From positions 1-64,000 of the forward strand of contig JAZNWU010000026.1 of assembly GCA_045593555.1 (NCBI GenBank): a stretch of 64,000 nt of DNA, given 5' to 3'. A program made the position numbers and the translations under genes. The notes below the pieces were generated by a model, which searched no databases, was not told the DNA's origin, and worked only from the letters and a program-made list of their open reading frames with translations. Numbering within the stretch: position 1 is the stretch's first letter; every line of letters starts with the position of its first letter. Of this stretch, positions 42,865 to 51,454 are shown one piece after another. Source of the stretch: Fimenecus sp045593555. GTDB taxonomy: Bacteria > Bacillota > Clostridia > Oscillospirales > Acutalibacteraceae.

Positions 42865-43684
42865 CTTTTTCTGTAATATATCTGACGACGCTGTTGTCAT
42901 CATTTGTACCGATAACAATATCTGCAAATTCTTTTAATTGTGGTATAGCGTTGTCAACTGCAACTGCAGTATCAGCACCTTTAAGCATTATAATATCATT
43001 AAGGTTATCGCCAAATGCTGTAATCATATCTGCACCAATAATTTCCTTAACTTCTTTAGCACCATTGGCCTTTGATGCTGTATGAGAATATATTTCAATA
43101 AGCCAATCATCAGAATAACTGTCTTTATAATATGCAAAGTCAATTTCAGTAATTTCTTTCAGCTTTTCAACAATTTCATCAAGATATTCAGGTAAAGCAT
43201 AATAATTCACATAGACAGGATGTTGACCTTCAGGAATATCTGTAAGGTCGTTTGTCTGTGTAAATCTGCCATCAAGCATATTGACTCTCATATCATAGAA
43301 CTCTTTCATTCCGTCGTTGTCAAATTCAGTATATTTTATGGAAAGCTTATAGTCATCACTATAAAGGAACATAAAAGGGTGAAGATTTTTCTCATAAAAA
43401 CAATCGAGAACATTTTGAAGAACAGAGTGCTTTATTTCGTGATATTTTACTGCTTTTTTAGTTTCTGTGTCATATACAAAAACACCATTCATAAGAACAA
43501 TTGGTGCTGCAAAATGTACTCCATCAAGAATTGGCATAGCACTTACCATACTTCTTGCAGTTGCGACTGAAAAAGCAATATCTTTTTTATAAAATTGATT
43601 CAATTTTTCTTTTGTGTATTCACTTAAAGTGCCGTCACTTTGTAAAAGTGTTCCGTCCATATCGCTGATGTATAATGTTTTCAT
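42854..43684 (-). CDS. HAD-superfamily hydrolase, Cof type
   Basis: 276 aa from the ATG at 43684 (AGAGGC upstream). Motif I ISDMDGTLL (residues 5-13), motif II VATARSM (about 38-44), C2B cap in the middle, motif III/IV in ITAFGDNLNDIIML (about 215-228). It is a Mg-dependent phosphatase of the Cof/YkrA type, acting on sugar phosphates or flavin/pyridoxal phosphates. It is monocistronic; its 3' end forms part of the shared terminator. Confidence 0.9.
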   Translation of the reverse strand: MKTLYISDMDGTLLQSDGTLSEYTKEKLNQFYKKDIAFSVATARSMVSAMPILDGVHFAAPIVLMNGVFVYDTETKKAVKYHEIKHSVLQNVLDCFYEKNLHPFMFLYSDDYKLSIKYTEFDNDGMKEFYDMRVNMLDGRFTQTNDLTDIPEGQHPVYVNYYALPEYLDEIVEKLKEITEIDFAYYKDSYSDDWLIEIYSHTASKANGAKEVKEIIGADMITAFGDNLNDIIMLKGADTAVAVDNAIPQLKEFADIVIGTNDDNSVVRYITEKENA

Positions 43685-43704
43685 AAAAGCCTCTTTAAAA
43701 ACAA

Positions 43705-43779
43705 TTAGTGTCATACTGAGGAACGAAAGTGACGAAGTATCTCAGCAGAGATTCTTCGCTTTGCTCAGAATGACACTAA
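43705..43779. repeat. CATTCTGAG-type dispersed inverted repeat, copy 3
   Basis: Ends TTAGTGTCATACTGAG and CTCAGAATGACACTAA; inner GACGAAGTATCTC and GAGATTCTTCG. It lies between leuB and the HAD gene. Confidence 0.8.
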
Positions 43780-43787
43780 ATAAAATA

Positions 43788-44861
43788 TTATTTAAGTAAA
43801 GATACTACAAGGTCGCCCATTTCAGAGGTTGTAATCTTCTTGAAACCATCTTCATAAATATCAGGTGTACGAGCAACTTTAAGTGCTTCGTTTACTGCAT
43901 CTTCAATTGATTTTGCAGCATCTTTCTCATCAAATGAATACTGAAGCATCATTGCTGCTGAAAGGATTGTTGCAAGTGGGTTTGCTTTTTGCTGACCTGC
44001 AATATCAGGTGCTGAACCGTGAATTGGTTCATAAAGTCCCATTTTGCCTGTTGCCAATGAAGCAGATGCCAGCATACCGATTGAACCACTAATCATTGAA
44101 GCTTCGTCTGAAAGAATATCACCGAAAATATTTGAAGTAACGATAACATCAAACTGACCAGGATTACGAACTAACTGCATAGCACAGTTGTCAACATACA
44201 TATGATTAAGTTCAACTTCAGGATATTCAGCAGACATCTTAATAACTGTTTCTCTCCAGAGTCTTGAGCTTTCGAGAACATTAGCCTTGTCAACGCTTGT
44301 GAGCTTCTTATTTCTCTTCATAGCCATTTCATAAGCAGTTCTTGCAATTCTTTCGATTTCAGGAACTGAATACATTTCTGTATCATAAGCAGCAGGGTTT
44401 CCGTCAACTTCCTTTCTGCCTCTTTCACCGAAATAGATACCACCTGTAAGTTCACGGACAATCATAATGTCAAGACCGTCACCGATAATGCTGTCCTTAA
44501 TAGGGGAAGCAGACTTAAGTGGTTCAAAAATCTTTGCAGGACGAAGGTTTGCATAAAGTCCTAATGCACCACGGATACCTAAAAGACCTGCTTCAGGACG
44601 CTGTTTGCCCGGGAGAGTGTCCCATTTTGGTCCACCAACTGCACCAAGGAATACACAGTCAGCATTTTTACAAGCATCAACAGTTTCCTGTGGAAGTGGT
44701 TCGCCTGTTGCATCAATAGCACAACCGCCCATAAGTTTGTAATCATAATTGAACTTAAATCCGTATTTTTCGCCTGTTGCATCAAGCACTTTTAATGCTT
44801 CGTCAACGATTTCAGGACCGATTCCGTCACCTTTTAATACTACAATATTATATTCTTTCAT
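43788..44861 (-). CDS. leuB: 3-isopropylmalate dehydrogenase
   Basis: 357 aa. Signatures: VLKGDGIGPEIVDEALKVL, GAVGGPKWD, LRPAKIFEPL, VRELTGGIYFGERGRK, VDKANVLESSRLWR, and the NAD/metal box NIFGDILSDEASMISGSIGMLASAS, then EPIHGSAPDIAGQQKANP. It oxidises and decarboxylates 3-isopropylmalate in leucine synthesis. Its ATG follows the leuA stop by one base. leuC and leuD are not in the window. Confidence 0.97.
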   Translation of the reverse strand: MKEYNIVVLKGDGIGPEIVDEALKVLDATGEKYGFKFNYDYKLMGGCAIDATGEPLPQETVDACKNADCVFLGAVGGPKWDTLPGKQRPEAGLLGIRGALGLYANLRPAKIFEPLKSASPIKDSIIGDGLDIMIVRELTGGIYFGERGRKEVDGNPAAYDTEMYSVPEIERIARTAYEMAMKRNKKLTSVDKANVLESSRLWRETVIKMSAEYPEVELNHMYVDNCAMQLVRNPGQFDVIVTSNIFGDILSDEASMISGSIGMLASASLATGKMGLYEPIHGSAPDIAGQQKANPLATILSAAMMLQYSFDEKDAAKSIEDAVNEALKVARTPDIYEDGFKKITTSEMGDLVVSLLK

Positions 44862-44862
44862 A

Positions 44863-46569
44863 TTACTTTTCCTCCCTTACTACATTTGGCATACAACGAT
44901 TAACTGCACAAAGGATACCCTTGATAGATGCATAGTTGATGTTGTGTGAAATGCCGATACCGAATACATCTTTGCCCTGTGGGTCTGTAATGTGAATATA
45001 GCTGACAGCCTTTGAGTCAGAACCAACTGAAACAGCGTGTTCTGAATAGTCAATAAAGTGATAATCACCAAGACCAATTGTGTTCATAGCCTGACAGAAT
45101 GCTCCGATAGGACCTGCTGCAATGCCCTCAATCTGCTGTGGTTCATTACCATTGTACTGAACAGTACCAACAAAATGTACTCTTGACTGTTCTTCACCAT
45201 GTTCTCTTTCTTCAAAGAACTTGTAGCTGAGAAGCTTATATGGGCCTGTAACATTGAGATATTCCTGCTGGAAGAGTGCATAAACCTCTTCTTTTGCAAG
45301 TTCCTTACCTTTTTCGTCACAGACTTTCTGAACAATTTTGGAGAATTCAGGATGCATAGCCTTTGGCATGTTGTATCCGAATTCTGCCATAATATATGCA
45401 ACGCCACCTTTACCTGACTGACTGTTGATACGGATGATTGGTTCATATTCACGACCAACATCTGCAGGGTCAATAGGTAAGTATGGAACTTCCCAGAATT
45501 CTGTACCACTTGTACGCATATATTCCTTACCCTTGTTGATAGCATCCTGATGAGAGCCTGAGAATGCAGTGAAAACAAGTTCGCCACCGTATGGCTTTCT
45601 TGGGTCAACAGGCATTTTTGTTGTTCTTTCGAACATTTCCTTGATATCGTTCATGTGTGAGAAATCAAGCATAGGGTCAATACCCTGTGTGTACATATTA
45701 AGTGCAAGTGTTACAATGTCAACGTTGCCTGTTCTTTCACCGTTGCCGAAAAGAGTACCTTCAATTCTGTCTGCACCTGCTAAAAGACCAAGCTCAGCAG
45801 CAGCAACAGCAGTACCTCTGTCGTTATGAGGATGCAAACTGATAATTGCATTTTCACGATTTTTAAGATTTCTGCAGAAATATTCAATCTGGTCAGCATA
45901 TCCGTTTGGTGTACTACCTTCAACGGTTGCAGGGAGATTAAGAATAATCTTGTTATCTTCATTGATGTCAAGTGCTTCCATAACCTTTTCGCAGATAAGC
46001 ACAGCATTGTCCATTTCTGTACCTGAAAAACTTTCAGGTGAATATTCGTAACGGATGTTCACGTCTTTTTGAGATTTAAGTTCATCAGTAAGTTCTTTAA
46101 TGAGTTTAGCACCCTGAACAGCAATATCAATAACGCCATCCATGTCTTTCTTGAAAACAACTTTTCTCTGAAGAGTTGAAGTTGAGTTGTAGAAATGGAT
46201 AATGACATTTTTAGCACCGTCAATAGCTTCAAAAGTCTTTCTGATAAGGTGTTCACGGCTCTGTACAAGCACCTGAATTGTAACATCATCAGGAATTAAG
46301 TTTTTTTCAATGAGAGTACGAAGAATTTCGTATTCAGTTTCCGATGCTGATGGGAAACCAACCTCGATTTCTTTAAAACCGATATTGATGAGTGTTTTGA
46401 AATACTCAATTTTTTCCTGTAAATTCATTGGGTCAATAAGAGCCTGATTACCATCACGAAGGTCAACAGAACACCATACTGGTGGCTTTTCAATTGTTTT
46501 ACTTGGCCATTGTCTGTCAGGAATGTTGATTGGCTCAAATGGGATGTATTTCTGGCATCCTTGTTTCAT
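44863..46569 (-). CDS. leuA: 2-isopropylmalate synthase (LeuA type 2)
   Basis: 568 aa from the ATG at 46569 (TTTGGAGGT upstream); a longer frame to 46689 would run through the T-box terminator. HMGL-like TIM barrel with CSVDLRDGNQALIDPM, the metal His-x-His in ISLHPHNDRGTAVAAAELG and GNGERTGNVDI, followed by a C-terminal LeuA regulatory domain (about 440-565) for leucine feedback. The N-terminal KYIPFEPINIPDRQWPSK places it in the type 2 (yeast-like) group. Expression is governed by the leucine T-box upstream. Confidence 0.96.
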   Translation of the reverse strand: MKQGCQKYIPFEPINIPDRQWPSKTIEKPPVWCSVDLRDGNQALIDPMNLQEKIEYFKTLINIGFKEIEVGFPSASETEYEILRTLIEKNLIPDDVTIQVLVQSREHLIRKTFEAIDGAKNVIIHFYNSTSTLQRKVVFKKDMDGVIDIAVQGAKLIKELTDELKSQKDVNIRYEYSPESFSGTEMDNAVLICEKVMEALDINEDNKIILNLPATVEGSTPNGYADQIEYFCRNLKNRENAIISLHPHNDRGTAVAAAELGLLAGADRIEGTLFGNGERTGNVDIVTLALNMYTQGIDPMLDFSHMNDIKEMFERTTKMPVDPRKPYGGELVFTAFSGSHQDAINKGKEYMRTSGTEFWEVPYLPIDPADVGREYEPIIRINSQSGKGGVAYIMAEFGYNMPKAMHPEFSKIVQKVCDEKGKELAKEEVYALFQQEYLNVTGPYKLLSYKFFEEREHGEEQSRVHFVGTVQYNGNEPQQIEGIAAGPIGAFCQAMNTIGLGDYHFIDYSEHAVSVGSDSKAVSYIHITDPQGKDVFGIGISHNINYASIKGILCAVNRCMPNVVREEK

Positions 46570-46587
46570 AGTTTTTACCTCCAAATA

Positions 46588-46847
46588 AAAAAATCGCCCC
46601 ACTATCAAAGTTAGTTGATAGGGACGACGGAAAAATCTATCGTGGTACCACCCTAATTCATCGGTAACAACCGACCTTAGCGACCTCAAGCAAGGTCCGA
46701 CTTGATAACGGGGTCAACCGTCATAAGCTATGATTTCACTTATGCAACTCCGAAATGAGCTATACACATAAACACTGTATTGCCTCGCACCACACGGCAA
46801 CTCTCTGAAATCGAGTGAATTATGTCTTGTTTTCTTCACTGTTTTTG
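46588..46847 (-). ncRNA. T-box leader, leucine (CUC specifier)
   Basis: On the minus strand, Stem I distal features (AGAGAGTTGCC, GGTGCGAGGC) lead to the specifier region AGCTCATTTCGGAG with CUC at 46757-46759. The invariant T-box AGGGTGGTACCACG (46641-46654) forms the antiterminator. The competing terminator (about 46588-46629) has CCCTATCA pairing with TGATAGTGGGG and ends in TTTTTTT. Uncharged tRNA-Leu(GAG), encoded at 1051-1134, would match the specifier and allow readthrough into leuA-leuB. Confidence 0.9.
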
Positions 46848-46849
46848 TA

Positions 46850-47123
46850 AGGTGAGATGAGCTAAACCAAATACGGTTTTTGACAGCACCTTTTTGCCTA
46901 TTCTTCGTTAAAAATCTTGTAATACGGCAGTATGACTGCGATTTTATGCCTTGAATAGACAAAAATCTCCTCGTCAAAAACTGCCTTGCACCGTAAATAC
47001 TTGAAATTCAGATGAATTTTTGCTTTTAAGACCGCAGATTTGCTGACGCAAATCAAGGGTGAAAAAGTGAAAATTCGCTGGAGGTCTGTATTTACGGCGT
47101 GTTTGGTTTAACTCATCTCACCT
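46850..47123. mobile_element. MITE-like element with 26-bp terminal inverted repeats, TA flanks
   Basis: 274 bp. The ends start AGGTGAGATGAG and continue (C/T)TAAACCAAA(T/C)ACG: 24 of 26 positions match between left and right. It is flanked on both sides by TA (46848-46849 and 47124-47125), as expected for IS630/mariner-type insertion. There is no transposase frame. Further inner inverted repeat CCGTAAATAC (46991) and GTATTTACGG (47088). It lies between the candidate leuA promoter and its T-box. No second copy is in the window. Confidence 0.75.
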
Positions 47124-47147
47124 TAAGGGCTATTTGATTTGTATTAT

Positions 47148-47176
47148 ATTTTATAGCATCTCGTGCAATTTGTCAA
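47148..47176 (-). promoter_or_regulatory. Candidate promoter of the leuA leader
   Basis: On the minus strand TTGACA (47171-47176) and TAAAAT (47148-47153) with a 17-base spacer. The expected transcription start is about 15-20 bases before the MITE-like element, which would then be transcribed. Confidence 0.65.
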
Positions 47177-47212
47177 TATACAAATTTAAACCATTAAAAT
47201 ACATACAGATGC

Positions 47213-47241
47213 TTGAAATTTTTTATATAGAATGATAATAT
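47213..47241 (+). promoter_or_regulatory. Candidate promoter of the lipase pair
   Basis: TTGAAA (47213-47218) and TAATAT (47236-47241), 17-base spacer, 81 bases before the first lipase start. Confidence 0.5.
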
Positions 47242-47321
47242 TTTAATATGAGTTAGTTTAACAAATTATAAACATAATTTTAACAATGTTGGGGTATTGT
47301 TGTATAAAAGGATGTGAAATT

Positions 47322-48497
47322 ATGGAAAACAGAGAGTTAAAGTATCCAATTATTTTTGTTCATGGAATGTTTGGTTGGGGCGAAAATGAAGGGATAAACA
47401 AGAAAATTCCTTATTGGGGAGCAACAACAGGTAGCCTTACGGATTTTTTAAATGATAAGGGTTACGAGTGTTATGCGGCATCAGTAGGCCCTATTTCAAG
47501 TGCGTGGGACCAGGCATGTCAGTTGTATGCTCAACTTATGGGAACAAAGGTAGACTATGGAAAAGCTCATTCACAGCGTCATAATCACAGACAATTTGGC
47601 AGAGAATATGAAAAACCTCTGTTTGAGGGCTGGAGTGAAGAGAAAAAAGTTCATCTTATTGGTCATAGCTTTGGTGGACTTTGTATCCGTGTGCTTTCTC
47701 ATTTATTAGAGTATGGTGACCCTCGTGAAGTTGAGGCAAGTGGTGATGATGTTTCACCATTGTTTAAAGGCGGAAACGGAAAACTTATATATAGTCTTAG
47801 TGCAATTTGTTCACCGTTGGGTGCAATAGATACTTACGAGGTTGCAGAAAAATATAGTCTGGTACGACCTATAAGAGCAGGAACGGTTTTCTATTCCTGT
47901 GCAATGGGACGCTCACCTTTAAATGGCAGAGCAGTAGATTTCCATCTTGAGCATTTCGGCCTTACAAATACTCCGGGACAAAAGGATACTGAATCAGGAC
48001 ATCAGGCAAGAAAACTTATGAGAAAGAAGTATAAAGAAACTGATGATAATATTGTGTTCGGATTGTCACCTGAAGGAATAACAAAACTTAATAAAATGGT
48101 GGAAATTGTTCCTCATATCTATTACTTTTCCTTCCCGTTCAATGCTGTTGAATATGATGAAAAAAGACATAAGGATAAGGCTAAGAAAACAGATTTACCG
48201 TTAATGCATTTGACATCGTTCTTGTTGCTTCATAATTCAAGACAAAAGGGAATTGACCGAAGTGGTGGAAATGATGGTCTTGTAGATGTTCTTGCTGCTT
48301 GTGCCCCACCTGATGAACCAAGCGTACAATATACCGATAATATGGATTATGAATCAGGAATCTGGAATGTCATGCCTGTTCAAACAGGTGACCATGGTAC
48401 TGCAATCGGGCTTATGGCAGATAAAGACGATACACAAAACTTCTATCTTAATATTATGGATTTGCTTAAGAAAATAGAATTAAAAGAAAATAAATAA
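47322..48497 (+). CDS. Family I.5-like lipase, cytoplasmic, copy 1
   Basis: 391 aa from the ATG at 47322 (AAAGGATG upstream). Alpha/beta hydrolase: PIIFVHGMFGWG (oxyanion, about residues 9-20), zinc-site-like DYGKAHSQRHNHRQFGR (about 80-96, His pair as in Geobacillus/staphylococcal lipases), nucleophile IGHSFGG (about 115-121), acid in GGNDGLVDVLAA, and His in GDHGTAIG. It lacks the secretion signal found in characterised family members, so it should act inside the cell. The next gene is a clear paralogue. Confidence 0.85.
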   Translation: MENRELKYPIIFVHGMFGWGENEGINKKIPYWGATTGSLTDFLNDKGYECYAASVGPISSAWDQACQLYAQLMGTKVDYGKAHSQRHNHRQFGREYEKPLFEGWSEEKKVHLIGHSFGGLCIRVLSHLLEYGDPREVEASGDDVSPLFKGGNGKLIYSLSAICSPLGAIDTYEVAEKYSLVRPIRAGTVFYSCAMGRSPLNGRAVDFHLEHFGLTNTPGQKDTESGHQARKLMRKKYKETDDNIVFGLSPEGITKLNKMVEIVPHIYYFSFPFNAVEYDEKRHKDKAKKTDLPLMHLTSFLLLHNSRQKGIDRSGGNDGLVDVLAACAPPDEPSVQYTDNMDYESGIWNVMPVQTGDHGTAIGLMADKDDTQNFYLNIMDLLKKIELKENK

Positions 48498-48525
48498 ACT
48501 TTAAAACTCAAAGGAGCGTGAAAAA

Positions 48526-49680
48526 GTGGAAAACAAAAATCTTGGATATCCAATCGTTTTTATTCACGGAATGTTCGGTTGGGGAGAAGATGTTGTTTTT
48601 AACAGATTTATGCCCTATTGGGGAGGAACTTGCGGAAGTATTACAAAATACTTAAGAAGTAAAAATATCGAATGTTATGCCGTGTCTGTCGGACCTGCTT
48701 CAAGTGCCTGGGACCAGGCTTGTGAACTTTATGCACAACTTACAGGAACAACGGTTGATTATGGTAAAGCTCATTCACAAAAGCATAATCATAAGCAGTT
48801 TGGCAGACAATTCACGAAAAGTGTTTTTGACGGTTGGAGTGAAAATAAAAAAGTTCATCTTGTAGGTCATAGCTTCGGAGGAACTTGCATCCGGATGCTC
48901 TGTCACTTACTTGAATATGGTGCACCTGAAGAAGTGGAAGCCAGTGGGAACGAGGTTTCTGAACTTTTTAAAGGTGGAAAAGGCGGACTTGTTTCGAGTG
49001 TGACTGCACTTTGTTCACCTATGGGTGATATCGACACGTATAGGGCATTTGAGGATAAAAATTACGTTCCTCTTGTGCAAAAAGGAATGTCATCATATAC
49101 GGGTACATTTGGTCGTTCTTTTCTTAATGGAAAAGTTGTTGATTTTAAGTTGGAACAGTTTGGCTTGACAAATACACCGGGTAAAAAAGATGCAGCTCCA
49201 AAAAAACAGGCAAAGAAAAAGTTTATTGATTCCAATGATAACATTGTTTATGATTTGTCACCTGACGGAATTAAAAAAATAAATGACAGAATTGAAATTG
49301 TTCCTGATATTTACTACTTTTCCTATTCCTTTAATGCCTTGGAATACAGTGAAAAGAAGAAAAGAGATGTGATAAAAAACACACATTTTATAGGTCTGCG
49401 ATATTCGGCGTATCTGTTGATGAAATATTCTCATAAAAATGGAGTCTTTATTGGAAACGGACAGGATGGTCTTGTAAATGTTTCTGCAGCAGGCAGTCCT
49501 CCTGATGAACCATCAGTACCATTTGACGAACAGTTCAAAAAAGGTGTGTGGAATGTAATGCCTGTTCAACCGGGTGACCATGGAACACCGATTGGCTTGT
49601 GTGTCAGTAAAAAATATACTCATAATTTTTATGATAATCTTACAAATTTGTTTCAAGAAGTAGAAATAAGGGGAATATGA
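48526..49680 (+). CDS. Family I.5-like lipase, cytoplasmic, copy 2
   Basis: 384 aa, GTG start at 48526 with AAAGGAGCG. Colinear with the upstream lipase throughout: PIVFIHGMFGWG, DYGKAHSQKHNHKQFGR, VGHSFGGTCIR, GNGQDGLVNVSAAGSPPDEPS, GDHGTPIG. Identity looks well above half by eye, so this is a tandem duplication with divergence. No signal peptide. Retention of all catalytic and metal residues in both copies argues for two active enzymes with different substrates. Confidence 0.85.
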   Translation: MENKNLGYPIVFIHGMFGWGEDVVFNRFMPYWGGTCGSITKYLRSKNIECYAVSVGPASSAWDQACELYAQLTGTTVDYGKAHSQKHNHKQFGRQFTKSVFDGWSENKKVHLVGHSFGGTCIRMLCHLLEYGAPEEVEASGNEVSELFKGGKGGLVSSVTALCSPMGDIDTYRAFEDKNYVPLVQKGMSSYTGTFGRSFLNGKVVDFKLEQFGLTNTPGKKDAAPKKQAKKKFIDSNDNIVYDLSPDGIKKINDRIEIVPDIYYFSYSFNALEYSEKKKRDVIKNTHFIGLRYSAYLLMKYSHKNGVFIGNGQDGLVNVSAAGSPPDEPSVPFDEQFKKGVWNVMPVQPGDHGTPIGLCVSKKYTHNFYDNLTNLFQEVEIRGI

Positions 49681-49761
49681 AAACATAAATTTAAATTAGT
49701 TGTTGATTTTAAAGTCAAAAAGTGGTTTAATACTTTTATAAAATTTTTAGGAGATGAAAAT

Positions 49762-50583
49762 ATGGACTTTAAAGAAAGTACAGGCTTGTACTTGATTGGC
49801 GGTGGCGTAATTCTTTTTGTTCTTGCACAATCCATTTTCTTCCTTGTAAAGGCTTGGAAACAGGGCGAAAAGTTAGGAATTGACAAGAAAAAATTGCGTG
49901 ATGCAATCACATCAAGTGCTGTCTTTACAATTCCATCAGCATTATCGGTTCTTGCTACGGTTATTGTTTTAGCACCATCATTAGGTTTGGTAATTCCTTG
50001 GGTTAGATTATCTGTTCTCGGTAACCTGTTGTATGAAACAAAAGCAGCAGGCGATGCAATGAGTGCATTAGGTCAAGAAGGTGGTATTTCTTCAACAATT
50101 ACTGACCCTGCAGTTTTTGCGGGTGTTGCTTGGGTTATGACTCTTGGTATTTGTTTCTCACTTGTTTTATTACCTTTTGTTGCAAAACCATTACATAAAA
50201 AGATGCTTAATTTAGGTAAGAAAAATGAAACACAGGAAGAAGCAGGCGAAAAGAAAGAGAAAAAATCAGGTGGTATTGCAGGTTTTATGGACCTTTTGAC
50301 ACCTGCAGTATTTATCGGTCTTATCGGTGCATTCGTTGCTCGTGCTATTGCAGGTAAAGGTAAGCCCGAAACATTTGGTGACGGTGCAGGTGTGTTGTCT
50401 GTAATTACATTGGTTGTTGCTGTTGCCGCATCATTGATTCTTGAATATATTGCAAAGAAGTTTAAACTTACTTGGCTTGAACCATTTGTTATGCCGATTG
50501 GTATGATTATCGCAATGGTTGTTGCAGTTGTGGCTTACAATGTATTGCCACCGGAACTTGCAGTTTTGGAATGGAGGGGTTAA
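49762..50583 (+). CDS. DUF5058 membrane protein
   Basis: 273 aa, AGGAGATG upstream. Six to seven hydrophobic segments; the pattern FTIPSALSVLATVIVLAPSLGLVIPWVRLSVLGNLLYE (about residues 53-90) is conserved in DUF5058. A Lys/Glu-rich loop (about 155-172) separates two halves. Function is unknown; always-paired membrane proteins of this sort suggest a transporter. The next gene starts 3 bases after its stop and is the constant partner. The inositol operon begins beyond a terminator. Confidence 0.8.
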   Translation: MDFKESTGLYLIGGGVILFVLAQSIFFLVKAWKQGEKLGIDKKKLRDAITSSAVFTIPSALSVLATVIVLAPSLGLVIPWVRLSVLGNLLYETKAAGDAMSALGQEGGISSTITDPAVFAGVAWVMTLGICFSLVLLPFVAKPLHKKMLNLGKKNETQEEAGEKKEKKSGGIAGFMDLLTPAVFIGLIGAFVARAIAGKGKPETFGDGAGVLSVITLVVAVAASLILEYIAKKFKLTWLEPFVMPIGMIIAMVVAVVAYNVLPPELAVLEWRG

Positions 50584-50585
50584 TT

Positions 50586-51260
50586 ATGAGTAAAAAGAAC
50601 AAAGCAGAAAAATCATATTTTGACCGTGTCCATACTTGGGGAAGAATTTCAAGCATTACAGCGTTATGTGTAATGATTATGTTCCCGATTTCAATTTGTT
50701 TGTATTTAGGTGTATGGCCATCTCTCAGCGGTGTTATGAATGGCCTTTTAAAGCTTATTCCGCTTTATTGGTCACTTGCTGTTATTGAAGTTTTGATTTA
50801 TACACCAATGCTCGGTGCAGGCGGTACATATCTTTCATTCGTAACAGGTAATATTACAAACCTTAAGCTTCCTTGTGCAATTGGTGCAATGGAAAATGCA
50901 AAGGTAAAGGCAAACAGTGAAGAAGGCGAAGTAATTTCAACAATAGCAATTGCAACATCTTCTATTGTTACAACAGTTATTATTGCAGTTGGTGTTTTGG
51001 TGTTTAAGCCATTTCTTCCTGCATTTACAAGCAGTGAACTTTTAATGCCTGCTTTCAAACAGGTTCAACCTGCACTTTTTGGTGCATTGGCAGCAGGTTA
51101 TTTCTCAAAGCATTGGAAGATTTCAATTTTCCCAATTCTTGTAATGCTTGGTATTTTGCTTGTAGCTCCTGGATTAGATGCAGGTACACTTCTCTTCCCT
51201 GGTATCGTTGCATCTGTAGTTGGTGCATTTGCAATGTGGAAACTCAAGTGGGTTAAATAA
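50586..51260 (+). CDS. Membrane partner of the DUF5058 protein
   Basis: 224 aa from the ATG at 50586 (TGGAGGGG upstream). Five to six hydrophobic segments, with a conserved-looking central LGAGGTYLSFVTGNITNLKLPCAIGAM (about residues 76-102). The GAGGTYLSFVTGN stretch resembles re-entrant loops of transporters. It is translationally linked to the DUF5058 gene. Proposed two-component transporter; substrate not known. Confidence 0.7.
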   Translation: MSKKNKAEKSYFDRVHTWGRISSITALCVMIMFPISICLYLGVWPSLSGVMNGLLKLIPLYWSLAVIEVLIYTPMLGAGGTYLSFVTGNITNLKLPCAIGAMENAKVKANSEEGEVISTIAIATSSIVTTVIIAVGVLVFKPFLPAFTSSELLMPAFKQVQPALFGALAAGYFSKHWKISIFPILVMLGILLVAPGLDAGTLLFPGIVASVVGAFAMWKLKWVK

Positions 51261-51310
51261 AAAAGTAACCACTTCTTAAATCTTGGTTACAACAATTAAT
51301 CTATTCAACA

Positions 51311-51343
51311 GTCCGTTAGCCATTTGGCTGACGGACATTTTTT
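51311..51343 (+). terminator. Terminator of the DUF5058 pair
   Basis: GTCCGTTAGCC-ATTT-GGCTGACGGAC stem-loop followed by ATTTTTTT. Confidence 0.85.
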
Positions 51344-51388
51344 GTGAAAATATACAGAAAAATAATGCTAATTTTTGCCTATAAAACA

Positions 51389-51417
51389 TTGATTTTATGT
51401 ATATAAAGTGATAAAAT
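51389..51417 (+). promoter_or_regulatory. Promoter of the iol cluster
   Basis: TTGATT (51389-51394) and TAAAAT (51412-51417), 17-base spacer, 37 bases before the first gene. Confidence 0.65.
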
Positions 51418-51454
51418 AAATTAATTATAACAGAATGGATTGGAGTGTGCTTTT

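Noticed and set aside
46714..46977. 87-codon frame on the minus strand upstream of leuA
   Set aside because: It spans the T-box Stem I and the MITE end; no ribosome site and no family resemblance. A leader peptide is not needed, since the T-box explains regulation.
46850..47123. Attenuator or long leader structure instead of a mobile element
   Set aside because: The 26-bp ends match one another and are flanked by TA exactly as for insertions, and the interior lacks a T-run or antiterminator pairing. Kept as mobile element, though a structured leader is not formally excluded.
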